From UBA6163 sp041753075 (GTDB lineage Bacteria; Planctomycetota; Planctomycetia; Pirellulales; Pirellulaceae): DNA of 64,000 bases. The notes under the pieces were generated by a model. The model ran no database searches and had not been told where the DNA came from. It worked only from the letters and a program-made list of their open reading frames with translations. The DNA lies in contig JBGSVE010000058.1 of the NCBI GenBank assembly GCA_041753075.1, forward strand, positions 8,489 to 72,488, given 5' to 3'. The translations under genes and the position numbers were made by a program. Below, one piece after another: positions 61,630 to 64,000 of this stretch (the first letter of the stretch is position 1; each line of letters opens with the position of its first letter).

Positions 61630-63601
61630 ATGCAACTCAGCGGCTTTCTGTTTTTTGCGTTCGCCTTGTTGATAGTCGGCAAACCTCTGGCCGCCATAGG
61701 TGACGAAAGCTGGTTCGCTGGCTTCGGCAAATTTGATGTAACGCCAATCGAACCTCTGCGGATGTCGGGTTACGGAAGCCGCGACCACGCCAACACCGCA
61801 GTCGATACGCCGTTGCTGGTGCGGACGATGGCCCTGCGGCATGGCGACGGCGAGGTTCATCTGATGATCGCAATCGACACGATCGGTTTGCCGGCGGACA
61901 TGACCAAGTCGTTGGCCGAACAAGTGCAACAGCGGCATGGCATCGCCCGCCAACGAGTCGCTTTTTGCAGCACACACACGCATTGCGGCCCGGACCTGCT
62001 GGGCAAGCTCACCAATATCTTCGCCACGGACCCCAGCGATCCAGCAGTCCGGCGCCGGACTGCTGGATCGGAACCAGCTTAGCGCAGGCGTGATTTTAGC
62101 CATCGATATTGCCATGAAGGATCTCTCTCCGGCAAGGCTAGCGAATGCACAAGGTGAAGTCGGCTTCCCGGCGAATCGACGGATGATTCAAAACGGCCGT
62201 TGGGTCAACTTTGACCTTCAAGCCGACGGCCCCATCGATCATTCGGTACCCAGCTGCGGATCACAGACGAGGAAGGAAAACTTCGCGGTACGGTTGTCAC
62301 TTACGATTGTCACGGCACAACGATCGGCGGCGATCTCTACGGTATCAATGCCGAATGGCCTGGCTACGCGACGAAGCAAGTCGAGGCGACGCATCCCGAC
62401 AGCGTCGCGATTTGCACGATCGGTTGCGGAGCCGATGCGAATCCCCATCAGTGCGGCTCCGTGGACCTCGCTCGCCTTCATGGTCTGGAAATCGCCGAAG
62501 AAGTCGTCCGCGTCCTTTCGCGTTCGATGAACGAGATCGAACAATCCATCACCGCGAAATTCGATTACGCCAGACTCGCTTTCGATCTGCCGACGAAAGA
62601 AGAATTGACGAAACGTCTCGACGATAAGTCGCCATAGGCCCTCTGCAATGCACAACACATGATCGAGATCATTGATGAACACGGTCGGTTGCCTGCGACG
62701 TACCCCGAGCAGATTCAAGTTTGGCAGTTTGGCGATCAGTTGACGATGGTCTTTTTGGGCGGTGAATTTGTCGTCCAATTGGTCGCAAGCGAACCTCTCG
62801 TCGTCGACCCGATCAATATCGCATTCGGGATGGACGGTAAGCTGTGGGTCGTCGAGATGGGCGACTATCCGGTCGGTGGAACGATGGCGTCATTGTCTCG
62901 GCGGCACCGGATATTCTCTTCGCCCGCGACACCGATGGAGATGGGCGCGCGGACCATCGTGAGACCCGGTACGCCGGTTTTCCGTTGGCGAATCCGCAGC
63001 ATCGTGTCAATGGATTTACCTACGCTCTGGATCATTCACTGCACTGCGCCAGCGGAGACAAGCTGGGCGAGCTAACTGCGGTTCGTACGGGACAAAAGGT
63101 CAACGCGGCGGGCAAAGATGTTCGCATTTGGCCGGCCACCGGTGGACTCGAAACAACCAGCGGTCGAACGCAGTTCATTCGCAGCCGAAATGATTGAGGC
63201 GATTGGTTTCCGCTCTTTTCAAGAAACATTGCGCAGTCTGCCATGTACCCGATGACATTGGCCGCGCCGTCGGCCCCAGCCTTGCCAACCTCAGTGATCG
63301 CAGTACTCGCGCGCTGACCGAATCGATTCTGAATCCCAATCGGGCCGTCGATCCCCAGTGCCGCAATTATGTCCTGCTAACCAGCGAAAGTCGCATCATC
63401 ACCGGTGCAATCTCTGAAAAACTTGGCGATACCGTGACAGTGTTGCAAACCGACGGTCGCAGGTTGTCAGTCTCACGCGTCGATATTGAATCAATGCGTG
63501 ATACCGGATTGTCCGTAACGCCAGAAGGATTCCAAAGTCAACTCGACCCTCAAAGACTTGTCGACGTGATTGAATTCTTACGATCGAGTGCCAATCGCTA
63601 A
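61630..63601 (+). pseudogene. Collapsed ceramidase - PVC dehydrogenase - cytochrome c fusion gene
   Basis: Fragments in order: 61630-62040 ceramidase N-terminus with signal peptide and FCSTHTHCGPDLLG; 62042-62250 in the next frame (NRRMIQNGRWVNFDLQADGP); 62254-62634 back in the first frame (GGDLYGINAEWPGYA, CTIGCGADANPHQCG), then TAG; 62638-62880 same frame (QVWQFGDQLTMVFLGGEFVV joined to QLVASEPLVVDPINIAFG, the start of a PVC dehydrogenase); 62880-63197 third frame (VSAAPDILFARDTDGDGRAD, NPQHRVNGF); 63194-63601 a c-type cytochrome end (KKHCAVCH). Frameshifts, a stop and internal deletions show the gene is dead. The N-terminal cysteine/His motifs are intact. Confidence 0.85.
62037..62070. repeat. 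34-bp perfect palindrome at the first frameshift
   Basis: Left arm CGATCCAGCAGTCCGG, centre CG, right arm its exact complement, 62037-62070. The right half reads in the ceramidase frame as GLLDR; the left half is an inverted copy of it lying where other residues are expected. The pseudogene changes frame exactly here. Confidence 0.92.
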
Positions 63602-63678
63602 CGACGGGGGACGCGAACCAATCGCTTCCTAATCCTCGGTATCTGTCAAATACTTGTCCTACTCTTAAGCTTTTTTAT

Positions 63679-63995
63679 GGTCCATCAGACTTTGTCGTGG
63701 ATTTGCCTAGGAACCCGGATTTTGGAGGCATGGCTCCCGTGTCCAAAAGTCATCGCGATGGAAGATTCGAGAAAGTCGCCGGCGGGTATCCCGCCGGCGA
63801 CCGACGAGCACCTTTAGCGCACGGTCGACCGGGCTATTCCTTCCAAAGTTGCGTCCCCGCAGAGCTTCAGTCCGCTTCACCCGGCACGTCAATTGTACGG
63901 CACAGGATCGTCCTTCAGTCACTTTGGACACGGGAGCCCTCCCTCAAAAAATCCAACAGCACATCCTGCCTATCCACGATAAACCCGGATGGACC
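63679..63995. mobile_element. 317-bp foldback (MITE-like) element
   Basis: Left arm 63679-63750 and right arm 63921-63995 are homologous in inverted orientation over about 72 bp. Perfect blocks shared in the same order are GGTCCATC, TCGTGGAT, GGATTTT and GGCTCCCGTGTCCAAA. Between the arms is a perfect hairpin (63775-63801). The only internal frame of note is a 74-codon minus-strand ORF (63707-63931) with no transposase motif. Flanks show T-runs but no clear target duplication. The right end is at the window edge. Confidence 0.7.
63775..63801. repeat. Central hairpin of the foldback element
   Basis: Perfect 12-bp stem GTCGCCGGCGGG / CCCGCCGGCGAC with a TAT loop. No T-run, so not a terminator; it lies near the centre of the 317-bp element. 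Confidence 0.85.
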
Positions 63996-64000
63996 TTTTT

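Noticed and set aside
63707..63931. 74-codon minus-strand ORF in the foldback element as a transposase fragment
   Set aside because: Arg-rich, spans the central hairpin, and has no DDE or HUH motif; more likely a by-product of the repeat.

Overview
The window looks like chromosome of a planctomycete, most likely a Pirellulaceae member (Rhodopirellula-like). The evidence is the density of families typical of that phylum: DUF1549/DUF1553 cytochrome proteins paired with DUF1501, a DUF1559 pilin-like protein, DUF1080 lipoproteins, a ceramidase/PVC-dehydrogenase remnant, HlyD proteins fused to GAF or M50 domains, and clover-like intergenic inverted repeats. No rRNA, tRNA, CRISPR array, prophage or intact transposase is visible. 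Genus is inference only.

Layout. 1-4200: tail of a PHB-depolymerase-like esterase, then an AraC-type regulator divergent from a three-enzyme cassette (DHDPS-like aldolase, Gfo/Idh/MocA dehydrogenase, sugar isomerase/epimerase-like TIM barrel) with overlapping ends, closed by a bidirectional terminator. 4200-10200: a minus-strand operon of GAF-HlyD, HlyD and PqqD-like/M50/HlyD membrane proteins plus a DUF3467 protein. 10200-15700: small exported or Zn-ribbon proteins, an unassigned structured RNA with its own terminator, an M13 and a YugP-type metallopeptidase. 15800-19000: YjhG/YagF-type dehydratase and class II aldolase, flanked by two copies of an inverted-repeat family. 19200-22900: AMP-ligase, then allantoinase, UraD and UraH (ureide/purine breakdown). 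22900-28700: divergent NRAMP-like transporter, alanine dehydrogenase, MtnA, a lipoprotein and a DUF1559 protein. 28800-39140: FAD oxidoreductase, then eight minus-strand genes in close succession: UVR-motif protein, RegB-like kinase, RegA-like regulator, a redoxin/cytochrome/copper monooxygenase fusion, an esterase, an S9 peptidase and an ABC ATPase. 39240-46800: ArfB divergent from a PQQ propeller protein, a prenyltransferase-repeat protein, and the DUF1549/1553-DUF1501 pair. 46830-54000: shortened DUF486 protein, NrnA-like DHH phosphoesterase, large exported protein, eukaryote-type PurB, Ppk1. 54350-61600: small exported protein, GT-C/TPR protein, DUF1080 lipoprotein, AGCS symporter, membrane protein and MFS transporter, mostly with touching ends.

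The last 2.4 kb is the most unusual part. Positions 61630-63601 hold a collapsed gene whose pieces, in three reading frames, belong to a ceramidase - PVC dehydrogenase - cytochrome c fusion. Its first frameshift sits exactly on a 34-bp perfect palindrome. Just behind it, 63679-63995 is a 317-bp foldback (MITE-like) element. Other leads are the HlyD/M50 operon without its own ATPase, the structured RNA at 12430-12562, and a DUF486 protein that has lost an internal membrane segment.
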